NCBI GenBank assembly: GCA_012934845.2
Contig: WNNJ02002496.1
Location: 62,001 to 126,000, forward strand
Length of the DNA: 64,000 nt
Direction of reading: 5' to 3'
From: Pomphorhynchus laevis
Lineage: Eukaryota > Acanthocephala > Palaeacanthocephala > Echinorhynchida > Pomphorhynchidae
Below the pieces are notes generated by a model. That model did no database searches, was not told the DNA's origin, and saw only the letters and a list, made by a program, of their open reading frames with translations. The position numbers and the translations under genes are program-made. Positions 1-9,357 of the stretch are shown here, piece by piece (position 1 is the stretch's first letter; each line of letters opens with the position of its first letter).

Positions 1-2036
1 GCGACGTCAATGATTTTGTCTCGAGGAAGTTTGTTCCAAAGGCGTGGTGCAGCGATGGTGAACGCACGATATCCGTGATTACCGTTGTGACGGGGGACGA
101 AAAGCGAGTAGGAGCGATGACTTCTTAGGGAGAGACCAGTCGTCATATAGGATGTGCTATCAGGAAGATATAGATCAGGAGGGTTGTGCCGGAATTTGAT
201 TTGCCATGCAAGTGTGAGAATTTGAGAGGTTATGCGGCTCGGAATGTCGAGCCAGTTAAGGATGCGGAGGGTGTTGGAGATGTGGTCGTACTTGCGAAGG
301 CGGAAGATGACTCTAGCAGCCGTGTGCAGAATCCTTTGTAAATAGTGAAATTGATATGCTGGACAGTTTACGAGAAGACCTAAGCAATATTCTAGACGAG
401 GCATGAAAAGGCTGGAGATTAAAATAGCTGTCGATTTCACGTCGAGGTTTCTACGGACACTTCGGATGTCACGGAGGATGAGGGAGCATGAACTGATCTT
501 GCTACGAATGAAAGGCAGAAACGAGAGATTATTGTCAAAAGGGACACCGAGGATTGTCATGATAGTCACTTCTGGCAGACCGAAATTGCGTATGCATACT
601 GGAAAATCGAGGGTGTAAGAGTGGCGCGGTGTTATCCACATCATGTTAGATTTTTCGTTGTTTATAAACATACGGATTGAACAAAGATCTACGTGAATAG
701 CAGAGAGGCAATACGATGCATCGGAAGCGAGGTTGGATGCAGATGTGAGTATGCATAATGCAAAGATTACTATATCGTCAGCGTACTGAATAACTTCAAA
801 GCCGAAAGGGACCACGATGGAAGATAAATCATCCAAGAAGAAAGGCGAAAAGAAGCGGCTCTAGAACGGATCCTTCTGGTACACCGCAGCTGAGAGGAAC
901 CGGGGCAGAAGAGTTGGAGTTGGAGACTACGTGATAAGAGCGATTTGAGAGGTAGGATTTGAACCAAGAAATGACATGAGACGAGAAGCAGTAACGTTGT
1001 ATGAGACATGAGAGAAGTATGGTGTGATCAACTACATCAAAGGCGGAGGATAAATCAAGTGAAATTACAAGGCTTACTAGATGTTTGTCAAGAGCAAGAA
1101 GTAAATCATTGGAGAGTTTTGTGCATGCGGTCATAGTAGAATGTTGTGGTCGATATGCAGATTGAAAAGGTGGAAACATAGAATTTGATGATATGTAGTT
1201 GCTTACCTGTCTGAAGATGAGACGATCGAAAAGTTTTGAGATGGTCGGAAGGTTGGATATTGGTATATAGGAGGAGGCGGAACTGGGATCAAGATAATGA
1301 TACTTTAATAATGGGCGAACTATGGCATGTTTGAACGACGAAGGGTAGTGTGATAAATGGATAGACATGTTGAAGACACTTGTGAGATAAGGGCTGATGG
1401 TGTCACTTTGTAACTTTAGAATGTATGTTGGAACAGGATCAAGAGGAGAGGTTGAATTGGGTAATCGTGCTAGGGCATCAGATACGCTTTCGATAGATAA
1501 AAGTGAAAAGTAAAACAGTTCAGTATGATATGGGGCAAGGTAGGAGAAACTAGAAGATAATGGTACGTGGATTGAGGTCAAAGTTCGAGCTATTTTGCGT
1601 TGCAAATGAGATGCGAATTCATTGGAAGAGATAGGCGTGACAGATTTGTTTCTACTCAAAAGGTAATTGATGGATTTCCACGCGTGTTGATGATTGTCAC
1701 GCAAAGATGTTTTGCTTTACCAGTATGATGAGCATTTTGTGTTCAAAAGATATCGGTATTTGCGTCGAAATTCGAGGTATTCTGAGTAAGATGAGTTTAA
1801 TAGCTCGGTGATATTACGACGACGAAATCTTGAGTGCATTCGGTGAAGGTGTCGTAAGGAGCGCTTTGCTCTTCGGCAATCGCTATCGAACCAGGGCGCT
1901 CCTGACTGGCGGCGAGGCGTGCATTGTTTGAACGGCAAAATCATATCAAGTATGCCAATAAGTTCAGTGCTGTACATGTTGGTTAAGTCGTCAAGTAAAG
2001 TGTTAGTAAAGGCGGCAAAAATTAGGAGTGGGGACC
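1..2036 (-). mobile_element. CR1/Jockey-like LINE, 5'-truncated and decayed ORF2
   Basis: Non-LTR retrotransposon relic read right to left. 1977-1717 encodes the linker before the reverse transcriptase (APWFDSDCR motif). 1704-829 is an open RT stretch with SLDLSSAFDVVDH, then a modified GVPEGSVLEP where GVPQGSVLGP is usual. The catalytic YADD lies at 785-774 in another frame, and thumb and C-terminal parts (LWNKLPRD near 50-20) follow to the window edge, so several frameshifts are present and the element is dead. The endonuclease is missing. The 117 bases at 1919-2036 recur inverted at 11765-11882, so the big inverted repeat breaks inside this LINE. Clade (CR1, L2 or Jockey) is inferred from motif style only. 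Confidence 0.85.
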
Positions 2037-4439
2037 ATCCTTAACCACTAGGCAGATGTTGTTGCTGAATTGTCACTGCACTCCTTGGATCCTTAATGGA
2101 AACGGCAGGTATAATAGTATTGAATAAAGGCGTTTGCGACACTGCTTAATTGTCTGAGGCTTACGCTCTTAACCAGATCGAATTGCTGTGCGGACCATCC
2201 TTAACCACTAGGCAGATGTTGTTGCTGAATTGTCACTGCACTCGTTGGATCCTTAATGGACATGGCAGGTATAATGGTATAGTAATGAATTATATTATAT
2301 ATTTAATATAAAATATTAACTTATATATAATATATATAATATATATTATATATATTATATTATATTAAATATTAAATATATAATATTAAATTTATATTAT
2401 ATATAATATATAATTAGAATATTATATATAATGCCTATAATTAAGGGTGGATATAAAGATAAATAATGATAAGTTATAAGTAATATATTTATATTTATAA
2501 AGTTAAAATTTAAAATAAAAAGATATAATTTTTATGAATTGACTAATAAATAATATACGATCTATCGGAATAAGGATTAGAGGTAATATGGAAGAACTTC
2601 TATGTTATCCAATTTCGGCATCTATTAATCGACCCAACATCGAAGCCGGCCAAATACGCGATAATGACGTACTTCCTCTGATGAAATTTGATTATTTAAA
2701 TTTGATTATTTTTTTATTATTTGATTATTTAATATATAAATGTATCTTAATCTAAAACAAAGCATATGGTTTATTATCCATAAAAATTTTCGCTTAATAG
2801 TTAAAATTTATTTAAAATAATATTTTGTTGATTTATAAGTAATCATCATAAGAAAAAGAAAAAATTCATCAAACTTATTTGAAAATTAACAGAAAAATAA
2901 TGTCGTATCAAGAATACATAGTTTCAGTATTTCTGACAGAGCTTATATTACCGGGATAAACAAAGTTCACAGGCCAATAATAAATTGTCAGTAGAACAAA
3001 TCAGATCAGATAACTGTGTCTACGTATTTTACACTATTATAAATCAAAAATAACGAGAAATAATCCATAATTATGTAATATTTTATAAATATAATACAAA
3101 TACAATGGAATATATAAATATAATATATTTATGTTATAGTTATATATAATTAATATTTCCTAATAATATAAATTATAAAATATAAATGTATCTATTAAAT
3201 AAAAATTTATTTAATCATATATTAAAAATTTTCATATAGATGACTAGTTTAACAATTGCAATTAATTGCAAAAATAGTTAGGTTTTTAAGTTGATGGTAG
3301 AACTTTTCTATACCAACAATTTTCGCTTAATAGTTTAAATAATTTTTTTAATATTTTGTTGTTTTGTATATTTTAATAATATTTTGTTGATTTATAATTC
3401 TACTGTATAATAAATAATATATACTGTATATAATATTATATATACTGTAAATATAATTCCATTACATTTTCTCTGATAAAATGAGATTAAATTCGATTAG
3501 GATACGATGTATCAAATTTAATACCCTTATATAAAATATATAAAATATATTATATAATAGATTAATATCGTTTGCTACAAAAAAATTGGTTAATTGTTCA
3601 ATCTGTTTAATCCAAGGAAATATGTAGATGCAATAAAATATCGTTAACATTTTATTCGCATATAGATACATGTAGATGAATTAATTAATAAATCATTTAA
3701 CAGCCCAATTTTTAAGGACATTGATAACCATTTGAAATTTCACGCAATCATCAAAGGATTTTATAGATCTCTATATATTGGGATCGTCAGCATAACACAG
3801 TGAATCATAACTCAAAAGGTCAGGCACAAATCCTTGCGGCACGCCCATATATGTGTTGTGCAATTACAAATACACACTGTTTACATGAACCTGATACGAT
3901 TTTCCAGTTGTAAAATTTTGTAACCAGCAGACTACATTCGAAACAATTACCAAATCCTGCATTTTGACAATAAGATAGTCATGACGCACCAAATCAAATG
4001 TTTTGAAAATGTCAAAAAAGATGATATCTACATTAGGTCGTGATCAACTAAATCATACCAAGAATATTAAGCCACATGTAAATTATATAACAAAACAGAT
4101 AATATAATAGATAAAACGAAATATAAATTGAAAACTACAAATACATTATCACATTAGAGTTGTACAATTATCAGCACATTTAAATATTTAAAGAGTATAG
4201 TACAATTGTCAAATAATTCTCGTAATGAAATTATTGGAGCTGGATCAAAAGAGGAAAAACATTTGATTTGATATTTCGCCAATTTTTGTAAGCATCTTAA
4301 GAAAATTACTTCAGAAAATTTCTGAAGATGCCAACACCATTTTATATTTCCTAAATATAAAATGTCCTACAACAGAAAAAAATACTAAATCGTGTTGATT
4401 GACAGACTGGACTTCGATTCACGACTTTCAGTCACCATG

Positions 4440-4515
4440 TCACTTCTAGACGGTCAATGAGTACCCAGCAACACTCATCAGTAGAATGAAGTACTCACTG
4501 GCCGTTTCGATTGCC
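4440..4515 (-). ncRNA. Rearranged hammerhead-like motif
   Basis: Mirror image of 9282-9357. Order of boxes on the minus strand: GGCAAT-CGAAA, helix III strand ACGGCCAGTGAGTAC, loop with TTCTA-CTGATGA-GTGTTGC, helix III partner, GTC-TAGAA. Confidence 0.55.
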
Positions 4516-4803
4516 TGTGTGACATTGTGAATAAAGGCGTTTCCGACACTTTGCTTAATTGTCTGAGGCTTACGCTCTTAACCAGATCGAATTGCTGTGC
4601 GGACCATCCTTAAACACTAGGCAGAGGTTGTTGCTGAATTGTCGCTGCACTCGTTGGATCCTTAATGGATACAGCAGGTATAATAGTATTGCACGGATGT
4701 GTTGAGTATACAACGGTACAGGATTTCATACGAAATACGGCATTTATATTAAATGGTGTTGCTTGATAGACTGGACTTCGATTCACGACTTTCAGTCACC
4801 ATG

Positions 4804-4878
4804 TCACTTCTAGACGGTCAATGAGTACCCCGCAATACTCATCAGTAGAATAAGTACTCACTGGCCGTTTCGGTTGCC
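4804..4878 (-). ncRNA. Rearranged hammerhead-like motif
   Basis: Mirror image of 8919-8993 in the right arm; same box order and pairing. Confidence 0.55.
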
Positions 4879-5229
4879 TGGGTGACATTGTGAATAAAGG
4901 CGTTTCCGACACTTTGCTTAATTGTCTGATGCTTATACTTTTAACCAGATCGAATAAAGGCGTTTCCGACACTTTGCTTAATTGTCTGAGGCTAATACTT
5001 TTAACCAGATCGAATTGCTGTGCGGACCATCCTTAAACACTAGGCAGAGGTTGTTGCTGAATTGTCGCTGCACTCGTTGGATCCTTAATGGATACAGCAG
5101 ATATAATAGTATTGCACGGATGTGTTGAGTATACAACGGTTCAGGATTTCTTACGAAATACGGCATTTATACTAAATGGTGTTGCTTGATAGACTGGACT
5201 TCGATTCACGACTTTCAGTTACCATGTCA

Positions 5230-5301
5230 CTTTAGACGACCAATGAGTACCCGGCAACACTCATCAGTAGAATGAGGTACACACTGGTCGTTTCGGTTGC
5301 C
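5230..5301 (-). ncRNA. Rearranged hammerhead-like motif
   Basis: Mirror image of 8496-8567; the helix I 3' strand is shortened (TAAAG instead of TAGAAG). Confidence 0.5.
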
Positions 5302-5424
5302 TGTGTGACATTGTGAATAAAGGCGTTTCCGACACTTTGCTTAATTGTCTGAGGCTTACGCTCTTAACCATCCTCAGACAATTAAGCAAAGTGTCGGAAA
5401 CGCCTTTATTCACAATGTCACACA

Positions 5425-5516
5425 GGCAACCGAAACGACCAGTGTGTACCTCATTCTACTGATGAGTGTTGCCGGGTACTCATCATTTCGATGCTGAAGT
5501 GGTCGTCTAGAAGTGA
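5425..5516 (+). ncRNA. Rearranged hammerhead-like motif, inverted next to left arm
   Basis: GGCAAC 5425-5430, GAAA 5432-5435, CTGATGA 5459-5465, GTC 5505-5507, TAGAA 5508-5512. It begins just after an abrupt strand switch at 5371, where the same unit turns round to face its neighbour. An extra segment about 18 bases long sits in the 3' side of helix III compared with other copies. Confidence 0.5.
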
Positions 5517-5835
5517 CATGGTGACTGAAAGTCGTGAATCGAAGTCCAGTCTATCAAGCAACACCATTTAGTATAAATGCCGCATTTCGTAAGAAATCCT
5601 GGACCGTTGTTTACTCAGCACATCCGTGCACTACTATTATACCTGCCGCATCCATTTAGGATCCAACGAGTGCAGCGACAATTCAGCAACCACCTCTGCC
5701 TAGTGTTCAAGTATGAAAAATAACCGGGGATTAAATATATGTTATATATATTGAGTAGTTGCTAGGTCACACAATGTGACTTTCGCATTGAAAACCAGCA
5801 ACAGAATCCTTCCTTCATGATATCCAATTCCATAC

Positions 5836-5925
5836 ACCCTGACTACTAACGGCCACATTGCCACAGCCGTTTTCGTTTCGCCTGCTTTTTGCCACATATT
5901 GGTAGCCCCGGGCTCGTCAGAAGGC
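5836..5925 (-). ncRNA. Type I hammerhead ribozyme (PLE-linked)
   Basis: On the minus strand: GCCTT (helix I), CTGACGA, helix II strand GCCCG, GAAA, an AACGGC-class helix III, GTC, AGGGT (helix I partner). The 3' strand of helix II is damaged in this copy (GCAGG instead of GCGGGC), so cleavage may be weak. Confidence 0.65.
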
Positions 5926-6013
5926 TGACTACCAACTCTTCACCTTTTAAAACTTGACACATCCGAGATTCGAGCTGTCGCTCTCCGTACTTTGGCTTGC
6001 GCTCTGGTAGTCT

Positions 6014-6103
6014 GCCTTATGACGAGCCCGGGGCTACCAATATGTGGCAAAAAGCGGGCGAAACGAAAACGGCTGTGGCAATGGTGCCGTTAGTAGTCAG
6101 GGT
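6014..6103 (+). ncRNA. Type I hammerhead ribozyme, decayed core
   Basis: Same fold as 6457-6546, with GCCCG/CGGGC helix II, GAAA and GTC-AGGGT retained. The first core base is changed (ATGACGA instead of CTGACGA), so it is probably inactive. Confidence 0.6.
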
Positions 6104-6354
6104 GTATGGAATTGGATATCATGAAGGAAGGATTCTGTAGCTGGTTTTCAATGCGAAAGTCACCTTGTGTGACCTAGCAACTATTCAATACATAAATAAG
6201 CATCCATAAAAGGATCACCAGTCCCGATTTCAATCGATCTTCATGATCCCATAAGAAACAATCTATAATAAGCATGCCAGAGAGCATCTCGGACAATACA
6301 GTTTCTGGATATCATGATGGAAGGTTTCATATACTGTGTGAAATCTGGTAATCC

Positions 6355-6425
6355 TGGATTCGTAGCCTAGCAGTCAAGAGCGCAAGCCAAAGTACGGAGA
6401 GCGACAGTTCGAATCTCGGATGTGT
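6355..6425 (+). promoter_or_regulatory. tRNA-like pol III A and B boxes in PLE terminal segment
   Basis: An A-box-like TAGCCTAGCAGTC (6363-6375) is followed 31 bases later by a perfect B-box core GTTCGAATC (6407-6415). The spacing fits a type 2 internal RNA polymerase III promoter. The segment lies about 40 bases upstream of the hammerhead at 6457. The inverted copy around 5950-6000 keeps a similar B box on the minus strand. Function is inferred from the boxes only. Confidence 0.5.
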
Positions 6426-6456
6426 CAAGTTTCAAAAGGTGAAGAGTTGGTAGTCA

Positions 6457-6546
6457 GCCTTCTGACGAGCCCGGGGCTACCAATATGTGGCAAAAAGCGG
6501 GCGAAACGAAAACGGCTGTGGCAATGGTGCCGTTAGTAGTCAGGGT
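6457..6546 (+). ncRNA. Type I hammerhead ribozyme (PLE-linked), intact core
   Basis: Helix I GCCTT (6457-6461) pairs with AGGGT (6542-6546). Core CTGACGA 6462-6468. Helix II GCCCG (6469-6473) pairs with CGGGC (6498-6502) and can extend through GCTAC/GTGGC. GAAA 6503-6506. Helix III AACGGC pairs with GCCGTT. Cleavage triplet GTC 6539-6541. Type I hammerheads in Penelope-like elements are established knowledge; activity of this one is not shown. Confidence 0.85.
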
Positions 6547-6607
6547 TTATGGAATTGGATATTATGAAGGAAGGATTATGTAGCTGGTTTTCAAAGCGAA
6601 AGTCACC

Positions 6608-7581
6608 TTGTGTGACCTAGAAACTGTTCAATATATGGATATATATAACGGAGATGATTTGATAACAACAGTACACAGGAAGTTTCTGGGAATACGCTCA
6701 ATCATGCACGCGCGGAGCTGTGCCCTTAAACACGTGAAACGGGCAATAGTCAGAAACGAATTTATGTGCATCCGTAAAATCTGTACGAGGACTGACGACT
6801 ACGTGCTTAATGCGAACGCCCTTATATCGGAATTGAGTAAAAGGGTGTATCGACAGAATATTCTTAAAAGCAGATTGTTCTTAAGTTGAAAATAAACGAC
6901 CTTCTAACGAAAACTTTGAAACCTGCGGGTGATTGCCAATATAACACATTTGTCTACCACCCTAAGCTGGACAAGTTGCAACGCGAATTTGTAGCTGCGA
7001 TAAACACCGTGGATGCCGACTGTCAATTAATGATTCAACAGCCACGTATCGATTTCCGCAGTAAGAACACAATTGGTAGCCTTATAAAGAAACATGGGAC
7101 AAAATTGGCGGACGGCCGCAGAAGGCCATGTGGGGATAAGCGCTGTAAATGTTGCAATGAAATGAATGACACTGATACGTTTTGCAGCACAATTTCAAGA
7201 GCGAAATATCATATTCGCGGTGTGAATAGCTGTAAAAGCAAGGGCGTTGTTTACCTCGCAATGTGTGAGGCCTGTTCGTATATGTACTTGGGTCAAACTG
7301 GTGGTCAGATGAATATTCGCGCCCTCACAAGACGATGCGATATATCACATAATAGGCCTAAGAATGATGGGGCAGCGAGGCATTGCATTGAGAACCCTAA
7401 CCATCAGATGCGTACAACGATATTAGAATCCAACATTTTGGATACAGCGAAACGTAAAGAGCGGGAGTTATATTGGATTGGGCAGTTGATGGCAGATCGC
7501 CACTTAAACAGTGAGCACATCAGTACCGTGACTTCTATTATCATCTATAGGCACCTTAACACACGCTTAAACAGTGTTTAA
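6608..7581 (+). mobile_element. Penelope-like element, RT thumb plus C-terminal GIY-YIG endonuclease
   Basis: Two overlapping frames. 6608-6889 gives the end of the reverse transcriptase (RNEFMCIRKICTRTDDYVL, ELSKRVYRQNIL). 6886-7581 gives the linker, a CRCC-type zinc motif (PCGDKRCKCC), then the GIY-YIG nuclease: GVVYLAMC, YLGQTGG (YIG changed to YLG), an arginine-rich helix, and the catalytic Glu in RELYWIGQL. The endonuclease lies after the RT, as in canonical Penelope. The RT fingers and palm are missing, so this is 5'-truncated, with one frame break between the two parts. Downstream 7582-7940 is 3' flank without a gene. Confidence 0.9.
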
Positions 7582-7941
7582 AGCTCGAAAAACAGAACTA
7601 CCCTTAATCTGAATTGTCGGAGGGAATTTAGCGTAAGCTCTGTGCATGGCAGTGACTATTACAGTTTAACCATACATCAGGCACTAAATTCGTTTTAATA
7701 GAAATGCTGTTTAACAGGGACACTTAAAAGTGTGCAAATATATAAAATATAATTTGTTGTTACACCTTCCCTGGGACACTCACTAATGTACTCATAAATA
7801 TATCACTATGTTTACCTCACTAAGAGGCATAAACACCAGGCAGCATTCTATATCATCATCAGACTAAGAAATAGAACCGAATTATTCTCGCATTATTCAA
7901 AGTCGCTACGTATGCCCAGTCATCCTATGTGTGACGACAAA

Positions 7942-7982
7942 CTTCACAACGGTATACGCGAAACGCGTATACCGTTGTGAAG
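7942..7982. repeat. Perfect 19-bp hairpin, AAA loop
   Basis: A 19-base arm starting CTTCACAACGG and ending in CGCG is followed by AAA and its exact complement. No mismatch in the stem. Confidence 0.9.
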
Positions 7983-7985
7983 CAG

Positions 7986-8015
7986 TCACAAAAGCAGTTT
8001 CGACTGCTTTTGTGA
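7986..8015. repeat. Perfect 13-bp hairpin, TTCG loop
   Basis: TCACAAAAGCAGT, loop TTCG, then the exact complement. It follows the previous hairpin by three bases. TTCG is an exceptionally stable RNA tetraloop. Confidence 0.9.
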
Positions 8016-8025
8016 TAACTATAAA

Positions 8026-8180
8026 GACATCAGCAATTCCTCACGATGATATACGAAGCTCAGGTGCATAAGCGTTTTTACAGGCTTGTTGCGTGTGTGG
8101 ACCTTCTTGTTATTTTTTATATAAGGCACCAATGCATATCCGTTGATAAAAAGGGCACTGAATTTCTCACAGGATAGCAA
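8026..8180. repeat. Dispersed repeat shared with 36110-36276
   Basis: About 150 bp similar to the reverse complement of 36110-36276 (shared landmarks GGCTTGTTGCGTGTGTGGAC and GAATTTCTCACAGGAT). No coding function seen. 8181-8426 is another copy of the PLE-associated terminal unit, lacking the CTGATGA box. Confidence 0.6.
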
Positions 8181-8495
8181 TGGGTATTTATTGGTCGTCT
8201 AGAAGTGACATGGTGACTGAAAGTCGTAATCGAAGTCCAGTCTATCAAGTAACATCATTAAGTATAAAGACCGTATTTCATAAGAAATCATGGACCGTTG
8301 TATACTCAGCACATCCGTGCAATTTTATTATACCTGCCGTATCCATTAAAGATCCAACGAGTGCAGCGAAAATTCAGCAACAACCTCTGCCTAGTGTTTA
8401 AGGATGGTCCGCTCAGCAATTCGATCTGGTTAAGAGCGTAAGCCTCAGACAATTAAGCAAAGTGTCGGAAACGCCTTTATTCACAATGTCACACA

Positions 8496-8567
8496 GGCAA
8501 CCGAAACGACCAGTGTGTACCTCATTCTACTGATGAGTGTTGCCGGGTACTCATTGGTCGTCTAAAG
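8496..8567 (+). ncRNA. Rearranged hammerhead-like motif
   Basis: GGCAA 8496-8500; GAAA 8503-8506; helix III 5' strand CGACCAGTG 8507-8515 then GTACC; loop TTCTA-CTGATGA (8530-8536)-GTGTTGCC; helix III 3' strand GTACTCATTGGTCG to 8560; TC; TAAAG. Helix III has 14 of 15 pairs. GTTGCC after the core can pair with GGCAAC before GAAA. Confidence 0.55.
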
Positions 8568-8918
8568 TGACATGGTAACTGAAAGTCGTGAACCGAAGTC
8601 CAGTCTATCGAAATACGCCATTTAGTATAAATGCCGTATTTCGTAAGAAATCCTGGACCGTTGTATACTCAGCACATCCGTGCAATACTATTATACCTGC
8701 CGTATCCATTAAGGATCCAACGAGTGCAGCGACAATTCAGCAACAACCTCTGCCTAGTGTTTAAGGATGGTCCGCACAGCAATTCGATCTGGTTAAAAGT
8801 ATTAGCCTCAGACAATTAAGCAAAGTGTCGGAAACGCCTTTATTCGATCTGGTTAAAAGTATAAGCATCAGACAATTAAGCAAAGTGTCGGAAACGCCTT
8901 TATTCACAATGTCACCCA

Positions 8919-8993
8919 GGCAACCGAAACGGCCAGTGAGTACTTATTCTACTGATGAGTATTGCGGGGTACTCATTGACCGTCTAGAAGTGA
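8919..8993 (+). ncRNA. Rearranged hammerhead-like motif
   Basis: GGCAA 8919-8923; GAAA 8926-8929; ACGGCCAGTGAGTAC pairs with GTACTCATTGACCGT (14 of 15); CTGATGA 8952-8958; GTC 8982-8984; TAGAA 8985-8989 pairs with TTCTA before the core. Relative to 8496 the fourth helix III pair is G-C instead of A-U, a compensatory change. Confidence 0.6.
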
Positions 8994-9281
8994 CATGGTG
9001 ACTGAAAGTCGTGAATCGAAGTCCAGTCTATCAAGCAACACCATTTAATATAAATGCCGTATTTCGTATGAAATCTTGTACCGTTGTATACTCAACACAT
9101 CCGTGCAATACTATTATACCTGCTGTATCCATTAAGGATCCAACGAGTGCAGCGACAATTCAGCAACAACCTCTGCCTAGTGTTTAAGGATAATCCGCAC
9201 AGCAATTCGATCTGGTTAAGAGCGTAAGCCTCAGACAATTAAGCAAAGTGTCGGAAACGCCTTTATTCACAATGTCACACA

Positions 9282-9357
9282 GGCAATCGAAACGGCCAGT
9301 GAGTACTTCATTCTACTGATGAGTGTTGCTGGGTACTCATTGACCGTCTAGAAGTGA
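9282..9357 (+). ncRNA. Rearranged hammerhead-like motif
   Basis: GGCAAT 9282-9287; GAAA 9289-9292; CTGATGA 9316-9322; GTC 9346-9348; TAGAA 9349-9353. Helix II strands GGCAAT and GTTGCT still pair, using G-U at both changed positions. Confidence 0.6.

Larger units (their letters stand above)
1919..5370. repeat. Left arm of giant inverted repeat
   Basis: About 3.45 kb that reads as the near-exact reverse complement of 8427-11882 (paired positions sum to about 13797-13801; for example 3462-3671 mirrors 10127-10336 with identical translation). It contains the LINE end, two short PLE-associated repeat units (about 2026-2280), a TA-rich tract (2285-2440), a Naiad-type pseudoknot motif (2567-2645), about 1.7 kb of AT-rich sequence with no gene (2700-4380), and three PLE-associated tandem units (4380-5370). 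The near identity implies recent inverted duplication or gene conversion, or an assembly artefact. Confidence 0.9.
4380..5370 (-). repeat. Tandem PLE-associated units (left arm)
   Basis: Three head-to-tail, partly truncated copies of a roughly 400-bp unit. Each carries a block with hammerhead-like boxes (GGCAAC-CGAAAC, CTACTGATGAG, GTC-TAGAA), then a terminal segment ending in AGGCAGAGGTTGTTGC. The unit flanks Penelope fragments elsewhere (8180-8400, 24955-25260, 46920-47000), so I infer it is a Penelope terminal or pseudo-LTR region. Confidence 0.7.
5755..6185. repeat. Small inverted pair of Penelope terminal segments
   Basis: 5755-5930 is the reverse complement of about 6010-6185, with a central spacer that contains tRNA-like sequence. 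Each arm carries a hammerhead (minus at 5836-5925, plus at 6014-6103). A third, direct copy of the same segment stands at 6350-6640 immediately before the Penelope coding fragment. Head-to-tail and inverted terminal copies are typical of PLE insertions. Confidence 0.75.

Noticed and set aside
2285-2440. Centromere-like or satellite DNA
   Set aside because: The TATAAT-rich tract is about 150 bp and shared only by the inverted arms; no higher-order repeat.
3462-3671. 69-residue frame identical to 10127-10336
   Set aside because: Identity comes from the inverted repeat. AT-rich composition, no family resemblance and no conserved domain, so not a gene.
4978-8819. 62-residue frames at 4978-5166 and 8631-8819
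   Set aside because: They lie inside the PLE-associated repeat unit, mirror each other and are better explained as non-coding repeat.
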